Under the pieces are notes generated by a model. The model was not told the origin of the DNA, did no database searches, and saw nothing but the letters and a program-made list of their open reading frames with translations. Position numbers and translations under genes: made by a program. A DNA stretch of 64,000 nt, taken from contig JAJZCB010000002.1 of the NCBI GenBank assembly GCA_021846285.1, forward strand, positions 41,180 to 105,179, written 5' to 3'. Of the stretch, positions 1-9,500 are shown piece by piece (position 1 is the first letter of the stretch; each line of letters begins with the position of its first letter). Source of the DNA: Bacillota bacterium. Lineage in GTDB: Bacteria > Bacillota > Bacilli > Alicyclobacillales > SLC66.

Positions 1-1639
1 TTATTTGCCTGACGAGGATCTATACATCGAACATTTTGGTATCAACGAAGCGGGAGAAGCACCTTGGTTAAGCCCGATGGAGTCGCGCAAGTACGTGGAA
101 GAAATGGAGTGGAAACGGGCCCTGCATCGGGAATGCGGAACGACTTTAATCGAGTCCTATTCCTTCTACAATCGGCAAGGCATTCTTCTGCAAAAGTTGG
201 AAGAAAACTTACGGGTTCAAGGCGTACAATTTCATGAAGTGGATTTCAAAACGATTTTTACTGCGATTTACGACCAAGGAAATGATCGTTATTTCAAAGA
301 GTTGATCAAACTCATTTCTAGCTTCATTGGCTTGTTTAAGTCGAATGGATATACGGAACAGACGCTGGAAGAGTTTCTTCAACGCAACCAACGTTCCCAT
401 CTCAAGCCTTTTTTGAAGCAACGAACGCAATTGTTTTTTGAGATGGTTCGACCGATTTACGTCTACTACCAACATCAACTTCGCGAGCAGGGTGCGATTG
501 ATTTCAACGACATGATCCATCAGGCCACTCACGTTGTGCAATCCGGGCTGGTCCATCTGCCTTATAAATACATCATTATCGACGAGTACCAAGATATTTC
601 AAAGGGCCGCTATCAATTGGTCGAAGCGATCCGGAATCAAACAGGTGCCAAGATCATGTGTGTGGGTGATGACTGGCAGTCGATTTATCGCTTTGCGGGC
701 AGCGATATCGAATTGTTTACGCAGTTTGAACATTTTTTTGGCAGGCATCAGCTCCTTCGTATCGAAAGTACATATCGAAATGCTCAGGAGTTGATCAATG
801 TTGCCGGTCAATTTGTAATGATGAATCCACGTCAATACAAAAAGAGCTTGACGTCACAAAAGCACACGAAAAGTCCCGTTCGGATCTTTGGATACCAACA
901 GGATTTGATTCCAGCATTGGAACGGGCGATCAACGACATTGTCGCTACATACGGAGAACACACGGAAATCATGTTGCTGGGTCGAAATAACTTTGATATC
1001 AATGTGATCGACCAATCCGTTCAATTTCAGAAGCACTATGATCAGCGGGCGGAGCGTTATCAGGTCATCTACAAACCGTATCCAAACCTTACCTTGTATT
1101 TTCTCACTGTCCATCGATCCAAAGGACTAGAAGCCGATCAGGTCATCTTGATCAATGCGACCGATCGTTTGTTGGGATTCCCCAATCGGATGTCCGATGA
1201 TCCCTTGCTTTCTTGGGTGCTCACGGATGCGGATGATTTTCTGTTTGCAGAAGAACGACGATTATTCTACGTTGCGCTGACGCGCACGAAGAATCGCACG
1301 TATATCTTGACGCAAGAACGAGTGCAATCTGTATTTGTAAAGGAGCTTATTGAAAAACAGGGAATTCCCTATCAATCGGTGATTAAGGTCGAATCGCTTG
1401 AGCAGTATCCCTCGTGCCCCAAATGTAAGACAGGACACTTGGTATTACGAAAATCCGGAAATCGTTCCTTTCTGGGATGCTCGCACTATCCTGCCTGCGA
1501 TCGTGTGTACAAGAACACTGAAATCCTTCATCATCCGGTGCGGTGTCCGAGTTGTGGGGGCTATATGGTCAAGCGGAAGGGAGGGTTTTATGGATGTACG
1601 AATTACCCAAGATGCTCAGAGAAGATGGCGATGAAATAG
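1..1639 (+). CDS. UvrD/Rep-type helicase with C-terminal topoisomerase zinc ribbons, 5' partial
   Basis: Superfamily 1 DNA helicase, related to the helicase IV/UvrD group. The frame is open to the left edge, so the Walker A region and start are outside the window; 544 residues are visible. Motif II is IIIDEYQDIS, motif III GDDWQSIYRFAG, motif IV STYRNAQEL, motif V TVHRSKGLEADQ and motif VI RRLFYVALTRTKNRTYIL. The C-terminus carries two CxxC zinc-ribbon repeats of the topoisomerase type (CPKCKTGHL, then CPSCGGYM with CTNYPRC). This combination suggests a helicase that docks on DNA through its zinc ribbons, probably for element replication or processing (inference). A small ORF overlaps its 3' end. 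Confidence 0.9.
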   Translation, partial: YLPDEDLYIEHFGINEAGEAPWLSPMESRKYVEEMEWKRALHRECGTTLIESYSFYNRQGILLQKLEENLRVQGVQFHEVDFKTIFTAIYDQGNDRYFKELIKLISSFIGLFKSNGYTEQTLEEFLQRNQRSHLKPFLKQRTQLFFEMVRPIYVYYQHQLREQGAIDFNDMIHQATHVVQSGLVHLPYKYIIIDEYQDISKGRYQLVEAIRNQTGAKIMCVGDDWQSIYRFAGSDIELFTQFEHFFGRHQLLRIESTYRNAQELINVAGQFVMMNPRQYKKSLTSQKHTKSPVRIFGYQQDLIPALERAINDIVATYGEHTEIMLLGRNNFDINVIDQSVQFQKHYDQRAERYQVIYKPYPNLTLYFLTVHRSKGLEADQVILINATDRLLGFPNRMSDDPLLSWVLTDADDFLFAEERRLFYVALTRTKNRTYILTQERVQSVFVKELIEKQGIPYQSVIKVESLEQYPSCPKCKTGHLVLRKSGNRSFLGCSHYPACDRVYKNTEILHHPVRCPSCGGYMVKRKGGFYGCTNYPRCSEKMAMK

Positions 1640-1743
1640 CACCTGAGGTTGCTCGACGTAATAGCAAAGCGAGGCGGTTTTTCCTCGGTGCTCATATTCT
1701 CTTTCCCCTCGGTTTCTTTCTCGTCTATTGGATCATCTCCTAA
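1594..1743 (+). CDS. small membrane protein, 49 aa
   Basis: Starts at an ATG 8 bases after a GGGAGGG Shine-Dalgarno lying inside the 3' end of the helicase gene and overlaps it in another frame. The product has a charged N-terminal half and one C-terminal hydrophobic segment (FFLGAHILFPLGFFLVYWII). I recognise no family. The strong ribosome site and translational coupling to the helicase support a real gene; length and lack of homology keep confidence modest. Confidence 0.4.
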   Translation: MYELPKMLREDGDEIAPEVARRNSKARRFFLGAHILFPLGFFLVYWIIS

Positions 1744-1811
1744 GTATAGTGGATTACACACGCGGTCATTCCGTTCATCCTTCCTTTTTTTTACGATATG
1801 CGGCGAAGTAA

Positions 1812-1872
1812 GTGACAAATCGGGGTTTTGTCACCCGCTCCTCCGCTGGATAGAAAGGGGTGTTTATAAATG
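1812..1872 (+). promoter_or_regulatory. GTCACCC leader, copy 1 (before decayed adhesin copy)
   Basis: GTCACCC at 1830-1836, then a stem CACCC (1832-1836) with GGGTG (1858-1862) that covers the AGGGG Shine-Dalgarno, then ATG at 1870. A competing inverted repeat GTGACAA (1812-1818)/TTGTCAC (1828-1834) would use the constant box instead. The ATG opens only a 4-codon frame, so the downstream gene is dead. Confidence 0.5.
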
Positions 1873-2072
1873 CGCAAACAATGACTGACAATTTTAGTGA
1901 GCTTGGGCTATTGCACTATCCCCAATAGCCCAAGCGATGGCTACCGTCACGGAGTTTGGCAACAATTCGTCTCGCACCTACGCAAACGGGATTAGTGATC
2001 CGCAAAGTTGGAACCAGGCGTCGGAACTGAAATCCTTCACGTTCAGTGGGCAGGCACTGTCGCTCGCAGGGA
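1870..2072 (+). pseudogene. truncated copy of the giant adhesin N-terminus
   Basis: The translation from 1937 to about 2065 (EFGNNSSRTYANGISDPQ, then SWNQASELKSFTFSGQAL) is nearly identical to the region just after the signal peptide of the 2182-residue protein starting at 3600. The expected signal peptide is missing: the ATG at 1870 hits a stop after four codons, and homology ends after about 45 residues. It looks like a partial tandem duplication, or the remains of a second gene with its own leader, that has decayed. The rest of 2073-2245 holds nothing I recognise apart from the next gene's Shine-Dalgarno. Confidence 0.7.
1902..1934. repeat. 12-bp perfect inverted repeat
   Basis: CTTGGGCTATTG (1902-1913) is the exact reverse complement of CAATAGCCCAAG (1923-1934), with a 9-base loop. 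No T-run follows, so it is not an ordinary intrinsic terminator. It sits between the dead start codon of the leader and the adhesin-like fragment. Confidence 0.6.
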
Positions 2073-2245
2073 TTGAGGGAACGGAATTCTCGATTGCCGG
2101 TTCCGTCCATTACGCCGTATACTGGAAGGGAGTGCATTGTTATCAAAACAATTGGCTTCGACTGCCGTTGATTATTTGATGTTTACTGATTATAATGAAA
2201 TCAACAAAGGCGAACGGGAATCATTTAGAAGGGAGTTGATTCAAA

Positions 2246-3415
2246 ATGAAAAACCTGAAAATCGCCGCAAGTGTAGCGGTGGCGTTAACGATGATGAGCG
2301 GGATGGCGGTTGTGAGTCCGGCGATGGCGGCACAGACCATGACTTCGGCCCAGATCGTTGTGAACGGCAAGACGCTCTATACGCCGGATCGGTTTGTGCA
2401 AAACGGAACCACCTACATGCCCATCTACTACGTCATCCAGACGCTTACAAGCCTCGGTGTTTCGAATGCCTGGAATGGAACCAAGCATGCCTGGGCCGTC
2501 ACGGACACCGCTTATCACGGGGGGTTGAACCTGAATGCCGGGTCCGGGCAGGCAGGTATCACGATCAACGGCGCGGTGGCCGAACAACGGATTCCAACGC
2601 TCGTGGCGCGCGATCCGAAGTCCGGTGTCATGACGACGTTTGCGCCGATCTGGTACATTCAGCAGCTTTTGAACCATGTCGGGCTCAAGCAGGACATCTG
2701 GAACGGGAGCGCGGGGGTGTGGAACTTGGCTACGACATCGAGTGTCGTGGCTACGTCCGGGAACGCGAGCACCGTCAATCCGAACACCGATTTTCCAAGT
2801 GCGGCGACCATTGCCCGGTACGGTGGGGCGGTCAACCCGGCGCCACAGGGCGTGACGCTTGCGAAGTGGGAGGCTGCGGTGAAGAAGGCGCTGGCCTTTA
2901 AGCCGACCGGAACGAGCGGACTGGGAACCGATCCGTTGGCCACTTCAAGTCAGTGGTATCCGGACCCACATGACATCTTTTATAACAAGGTGTTTCCGGT
3001 CAAGGATTTGAAGAACGGGGCTATCCTTCAGCACGATCCGTTGGTTGAGGTGGCGACGATTGATGGCACGAATGACAACCCGAACGCTCCATACGTCTAT
3101 GTCGATGAGTATGTCGGCTATGGGAATGTTCCTGGTACCGGAGTAGTCACCTATTGGAAAACTGAACAAGTGTCGGTTCATACTGGGCGTGTTCAGGCTG
3201 TGATGCCGGGGATTGGGGGCTTGCCTGTTTTCGAATTCAAGTCGATGACACCGCCCCAAGATCAAGGAGTGCATTTCCCAACTGCGAAAGGTTTGGCACA
3301 GCCGTTCAACCCGACATGGGCCATGAATGCGGGACCTTATGTGGTGCCCTTTCCGGGATGGAATCCGAATCACACAAATCCGTACAGCACTGCATACGAC
3401 AAAATAGTCGGTTGA
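2246..3415 (+). CDS. secreted protein with copper-amine-oxidase-N-like domain
   Basis: A 389-residue exported protein of unknown role. Residues 1-28 form a signal peptide (MKNLKIAASVAVALTMMSG, ending AMA-A). Residues about 33-85 (IVVNGKTLYTPDRFVQNG, then TTYMPIYYVIQTL) resemble the stalk domain found at the N-terminus of some cell-surface proteins of Firmicutes (copper amine oxidase N family), and a second related segment follows near 105-165. The remainder is rich in N, P, G and aromatic residues. AGAAGGGAG precedes the ATG. A strong terminator follows. It probably works at the cell surface with the adhesin next door (inference). Confidence 0.75.
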   Translation: MKNLKIAASVAVALTMMSGMAVVSPAMAAQTMTSAQIVVNGKTLYTPDRFVQNGTTYMPIYYVIQTLTSLGVSNAWNGTKHAWAVTDTAYHGGLNLNAGSGQAGITINGAVAEQRIPTLVARDPKSGVMTTFAPIWYIQQLLNHVGLKQDIWNGSAGVWNLATTSSVVATSGNASTVNPNTDFPSAATIARYGGAVNPAPQGVTLAKWEAAVKKALAFKPTGTSGLGTDPLATSSQWYPDPHDIFYNKVFPVKDLKNGAILQHDPLVEVATIDGTNDNPNAPYVYVDEYVGYGNVPGTGVVTYWKTEQVSVHTGRVQAVMPGIGGLPVFEFKSMTPPQDQGVHFPTAKGLAQPFNPTWAMNAGPYVVPFPGWNPNHTNPYSTAYDKIVG

Positions 3416-3440
3416 ACCGCCACCGTTCCTCGCTGTAAGA

Positions 3441-3468
3441 AAGGCCGTCATCTGCGGCCTTTTTTTTG
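3441..3468 (+). terminator. intrinsic terminator
   Basis: AAGGCCG (3441-3447) and CGGCCTT (3455-3461) form a perfect 7-bp stem followed by a run of T. It ends the transcript of the secreted protein gene and lies 13 bases before the next GTCACCC box. Confidence 0.85.
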
Positions 3469-3476
3469 TTGCGCCG

Positions 3477-3511
3477 TTTTGTCACCCATTCCCCCTTTGT
3501 ATGAATGCTGT
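3477..3511 (+). promoter_or_regulatory. GTCACCC leader, copy 2 (upstream of giant adhesin)
   Basis: TTTTGTCACCCATTCCCCC with the box at 3481-3487. It matches copy 4 (13361) base for base through ATTCCCCCT, but the complementary AGGGGG arm is absent. The ATG that follows opens only a five-codon frame, and the adhesin start is 110 bases downstream with its own Shine-Dalgarno. It may be a decayed copy. Confidence 0.45.
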
Positions 3512-3599
3512 GCGATGATCTGAGGCTTGTCGTACTTTTGTCTGGCACCCGCAGTGGGTGTGGTGTGGAGGAGTCTTTTTTGGAGGAGGGCCGAAATTC

Positions 3600-6500
3600 A
3601 TGAAATCACCGATCAAACGGTTCGCAATCGTAGCGGTCTCGTTACTCATGGCCTTAAGCGGTTCTGTGAGCGCGTTGGCCGCCACCGTGGAGTTCGGCAA
3701 CAACAGCAGCCGCACCCACGCAAACGGGATTAGCGATCCACAAAGCTGGAACCAGGCGTCGGAACTGAAGTCCTTCACTTATGGAGGTCAGGCGTTACCG
3801 ATGGGTGGGGGGAACGGAACGGCCATGGGGCAGGGGTCGATGCTTTATTTTCCTGTCTCGGCCCCAGGCGATTCGCCTACTGGAAGTGGATATTTGACTG
3901 TGTGGACAATGGGCACTGGAGCGCCCAAACAGGCATGGGGCGGCGCAAAATATATTCAAGGGGTAAGCAACAGTTCGCCACTAATTCTGAGCAATGGGGA
4001 CGTTTACTTGGCGGCAGGTGGAACTTTGTACGGGTTTCAATCAAACGGCACACCTGTCGCCAACGTCCTCCCCGGAAACATCGCGAAAAACCCTTACATT
4101 TACCAAAACCAGGTTGTGTCCTATCCGTTGTACGCAAACGGCCTGATCTGGGTTTCGTCGCAAAACGGCTATCTCTTTGCTATCAATCCCCAAACCCTGC
4201 AACAAGCATTCAAACCGGTGGACATCGGAAGCCGCATGGACGGCTCTCCCACCCTGGTCTATGGCGCAAACAACACCCCCTACATCGCAGTGGGCACTGC
4301 GTCTGCGCCCAATAACCAGGGCGGCACCGGCACGCTCTACTTGGTCTCCCTAAGTGGCCAGATCGTCAGCCACATCAACAACCCGGCGGGAACCGGTACG
4401 GCGATCGCCTCATCGCCGGTCTATACAGGCGGCGGCGTGGCGTGGAACGACATCTCGGGCAACGTGTTCTGGGCGCAGATCAGCGGTGGACAGTTCACGA
4501 ATGTGCGGACCTGGACTACGAAGCAAAGTGGGCTGGTTACGAACCTGGAGCCGGGCTACTACGGCGGGTATTTCATCCTGCCGCAGTCCACATCCGACAA
4601 GACTGAAGTGGTGAACGTCGGCACGGTGGGATCGCCGATTGAGTATTTCACCAACAAAGACGGGGCCAACAACGTCGGTTCGCCTGAGATCAGCGCGAAT
4701 AACGTCTATGTGCCCGACGGACAAGGAAATGTTAATTCATTTCCGGTTTCATCGCTGGGAACCCCCAGTACGGCGCAGGATAATCTCGCGTTTGCAATGG
4801 GTTTTTCCTCTTCCAACCTCACCAATGCGAACGAGCAGATGCTTCCGGCGGCCAACGGTCAAACGCTGCCCACCCTGTCTTATGAAACATCGGCGGGGCT
4901 GCAAATCTGGCAGAACACGTCTCCGTCCAGCGTCACGCTCAGCGGCGCCGGCAGCACGGGAGCAAGCAGCACCAGCACAGTCAGCGCTTCGGTGGGCGGC
5001 ACAGTTACGCTGGACGCGAACGGAACCAGTATACCCATCGGTGACGCGATCCTGGTGACGCAAACGCCGACAACCACACCAGGAACGCTGACATCGCAGG
5101 GTCAGGGCGGGCAAACTCAAGTGGTCAGCCCGACCATGACTACTTTTAATCCGAGTTACCAGTTTCGACCGACCGCCACGTCCAGTACGGCGCAGTCTGT
5201 GCAGGTTCAGGCACGGATTATCGTGGCGGCCACGGGGCAAATCGTGGGGCAAGCGAGCAACGTACTCACCGTCACTTGGGCAGCCGCCGCCACTCTGTCA
5301 CTGACCGTCACTCCGACCGCATCACAGACAACAGGCCAGGCGTTCCAACTCACCGCGGGCACGACGAACGCGGCGGGCGACCATGTCGTGTTCACCCAGT
5401 CCGGAACACTTGCGAACAACGGCGGCGCGGGCACGCTCTCAGGCAACTTTCAGTCGAATCAGTCAAGTCTCACGTATCCGGCTCAGACAAGTAGCACGTA
5501 CCAGTACAACCCGACCGCCACCAGTAGCCAGACTGGGACCGAGACGGTGACGGCAACCCTGCTCAATTCGTCGAATCAGCCGGTTCTGAACGCGAGTGGG
5601 CAACCGCTTACCAAGTCCGTCTCCGTGACCTGGAACGTGCCCGCTGCGGCGCCGTCCATCACGCTGGCCGTCAGCCCGACGACAAGCCAGGTCACGGGTG
5701 CCTCATTCACCCTGACAGCGACCGCGCAAAACATCGTGTCGGGTGAGGTGATCCAGATCGCGCAGACGACCAGCGCGAGCCCCAATACGCTGAGTGGCGG
5801 CACCTACGTCCAGTGGGTCAGTCCGGGCGCGTATGCGTCGTATGTGTTTCACACGTCCGCGGTGTCCAGCGCGGCGCAGACGGTAACGTATCAGGCGTCC
5901 ATCTACACGGTGAGCGGGCAACTCGTTCCTTCAAACGCGGTGAGCGCGCAGTGGGGGCCGTCCGGCGTCAATGACGGGTTCTCCAGTACGCAAAACGGTT
6001 CCCTCACCGATGCCGCGCAGACCGCTACCGGTAGCTCGGTCAATGTGCAAGTGGTGGCGAGCCCTCGTGTCGTCCTGACCCTGTCGGCGCAAAACGTACT
6101 CTTTGCACAGACGGGCACGGCCAGCATCCAGGTGACGACCGATCAGTACGGCTACGCATCCATGACGGTGGATGAGCAGGGCGGGCAGGCGGGCCTGCTC
6201 AAGATCACAGCGTCGTCCGACACGGCGTACTACGTGCCCGCCAGCGACACCATCACCTGGCCCGCCTCCAATGTGACGCTTACCGCCACGGCGAACGGGC
6301 AAAATTACGGCGCCGGGCAGACGGCCAGTGTCACGACGAATACGCCAGTTTCCTTTGCGGCGAACGTGACCAACCCGCCCGCCAACAACTACACGCTGGA
6401 GATTGCGGACCTGGGCGGCAACAGTACGCTCGGCGGTCAGAACAGTGTGTTTGCGGACAACGCCTCCACGCTAAGTGCACAGGCGAACAGCGCGTCGGCG

Positions 6501-9500
6501 CTGACGGATCAGTACGAGGCACTACTCATCCTGAACCAGACGGGGCAGGAGGTTCCGTCTGGCGTGATCACGGTGGACTGGGGTTCGTCATCCGCCACGC
6601 CTCCGCCTTCGTCTGGGCCGACGCTGACGCTGTCCGCCGCATCGCCTTCGGAACCGGTGGGCACACAGGACCAGGTGACGGCTGCGGGCACGAATGTTCC
6701 GTCTGGCGACACCATTGTCATGACGCAGATCAACACAAATGGCGGCGATACGTTTGGGTCTGCAGGCTCGACAACCGGCAGCGGTCAGTACCAAGTGTCG
6801 AGCACGAGCGATCCGTATACTATGTCAGTAAGCGATGTGTCCGGACAAAACGGCTATCAAGCCACATATGGAGCCATCGTCTTCAACGGCAACGGTCAGA
6901 ATGTAGCCCAATCAAGCAATGTAGCCATCACTTGGGGCGTCAATAACGCGCCGCCATCGATTACAATAACCGCCACTCCACAAACGCTGCAAATCAACAA
7001 TGCGTCTGTGTTGTCTGTGTCCGCAAGCAACGTGCCGATGGGCGACTATGTGATCGTGTATCCCAACAGCCCCAACAGCGGAACATGGTGGACGAATTCG
7101 GCCGTTTTTGTAGGGCAGCAGACGAACGCGTCCGGATCGTACAACGCCACAGCGAGCGTGAGTCAGTCGCAGCCTACTTCCGTCACGTACTATGCCGTCG
7201 TAGAAAATCCGAGTGGAGGGAATCCGCCAAGCAGCTTCGTGGTGGCCAATAACGTAACGGTGACATGGAATCCGCCCGCTGCAGGGGTGAGCCTTAGCAC
7301 CACGACGCCACTGCTGGCTGTCGGTCAAACTGGGTCGTTTACCATGTCTCTGTCGTATCTGCCGAGCGGCTACCAAGCAGACATCTTTACAACGAGCGGT
7401 CAGTATTTCGGTGACTACTGGAACTACACTGGTAATTATTTCAGCGGAAACATCGGCGAATACGTACCATCTCCAGCCTCCGCGACGACCGAAGGATTCT
7501 ACGCGGTGATCAGCAATGGAGCGGTCTCGTCATCTGCGCCACCGTCAAGCAATTACATCGCCATCACTTGGCAACTAAATCCAACTGTGACGATGACTGC
7601 AACTCCCACAAACCTATTCATCGGACAGACGAGCCAATTCTTACTGTACCCGCACAACATCCCAACATGGCCTCCCTTTATGATCGGCATCGAGGATGTA
7701 ACAACGGGGCAGATCGTGTACAGTTCCAACAACACTCAGACTACCTACGATGTATCTAGCGCAGTAGAGAACCAAGCCACAACGCAGGTCTATGCACCTG
7801 TGGTATTTGCCGCTGGGGCAACCACCCCCACTACCAACAACATTATGTACACTGGCCCGAGTGTGACAGCGCAGTGGACAAACCCAACGGCGCAGATTAC
7901 TGCTTCAGCCCCAAGCTATCTTGTTGGGCAACAGGCAACGCTCACGGCTAGCACGCCGAATATGCCGAGCGGAAGTATGTCCAATAGCTACGAATTGCAG
8001 ATCAACGACCAAGGGCAGAAGGATAGCCTAATCTATTACTGGGCGTATCCGTGGGGCTACTACGCAGTGAATACCCTCGATTCTACTGAAAGCTCAAATT
8101 CTAATCCGTTCAGCGGCCCGGCGGTATTAGGGGTAGCAGGATCGGACTCGTACACCGCTCAGTTCAAGTGGTGGATCGGTACTGGAGATGCAGCATCGGC
8201 CAACTCTGCTCCAGTCACGGTTACATGGGGCAACGCGCCATCAGGGATCAGCCTGACTGCTGCTCAGACAAACCTTGCGCCCGGCCAAAGCACAACGCTT
8301 ACAGCCACAACTACCGATGTGCCTGCTGGATTTTCCATCAAAGTGACTGACTTAAACGGAGCTGGCACGCTGAGCGGAACTAATACGCAAACGAGTTCCA
8401 CGTCACCATTTTCCACGTCCGTGTACTCGGCCAATTCGCAGACCGTGAACTATCAAGCGACGCTCTACAATGCTTCGAATCAGGTGGTGGCCACATCCGG
8501 TACCGTCTCCGTGACGTGGATCGCGCCGCTTAGTGTGTCGCTGTCGGCCAACCCGACGAGTCTCTATGTGGGGCAATCGTCATCCTTAACGGCGCAGACG
8601 GTGAACATGCCTGCCGGTGATCAGATCGTCATTAGCGATGTGGGCCAGTATCACACGTTGTCCGGCGCGAACACCGCCACGTCCGGCAGTTCGCCGTTTC
8701 AGACAAGTGCCGTCTCAAATTCTGCAGGTACTGATTCGTACGTGGCGACCATCGTCAATAACGCGGGCCAGACGGTGGCCACGTCAAGCACCGTTTCCGT
8801 GACATGGGTCGCACCGCCGACGCTGAGTTTGACGGCAAGTAGCCCATCGGCGCCGATAGGAACATCGGTCACGCTCACGACGGCGGGGGCGAATTTCCCG
8901 GTGGGCTACACGGTACGGATTCAGGATCAGAGTGGTGATGGCACATTCGGTGGCCAAAACACAGCAACAGGAAGCACCGATCCGTTCGCGACGCAGGCAA
9001 CAGACAACCGGCCGCAGACCGTGATCTATCAAGCCGTGGTTATGGATAGCGCGGGTGCGCCAGTGATCACGTCCAACACCGTCAGCGTCACTTGGCAGCA
9101 GCCGTTTCTGTCTGGCGGGATCGTTTCCGGCATCTACTTGGATCCTGGGTATCCGGGAAGCAGCAAGGCTCCAACCAATATGTGGCTCTCGGCAGACATG
9201 AACAACCCGTCGATTCTCTATGCGCCCAGCGACTTCTGGTTGCCCTATCTACAACAACATGGGTGGGACGGAAACGAAGCGGATCTCCATGAGTCGCTAG
9301 GGCAGGCCATGGGCGGAGCGATTGACTATCAACCCGACGTGAATTCGGCTCCGCAGGCAGGGCAAGCGACGGGTTCGTTCGTGGCGCCAAGCGGAAAAAC
9401 GTATTACCTGTACGGGTTTGGGCAAAGTGGATTGAATCCGTGGGGCGCAACCCCATGGGTTTGGGTCCGGCCTGAGTCGGGATTTGGCTTTCGTTTTCTG

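Noticed and set aside
4900..9110. Periodic similarity read as a DNA repeat array
   Set aside because: It is protein-level Ig-domain repetition inside one open frame; DNA identity between units is low.
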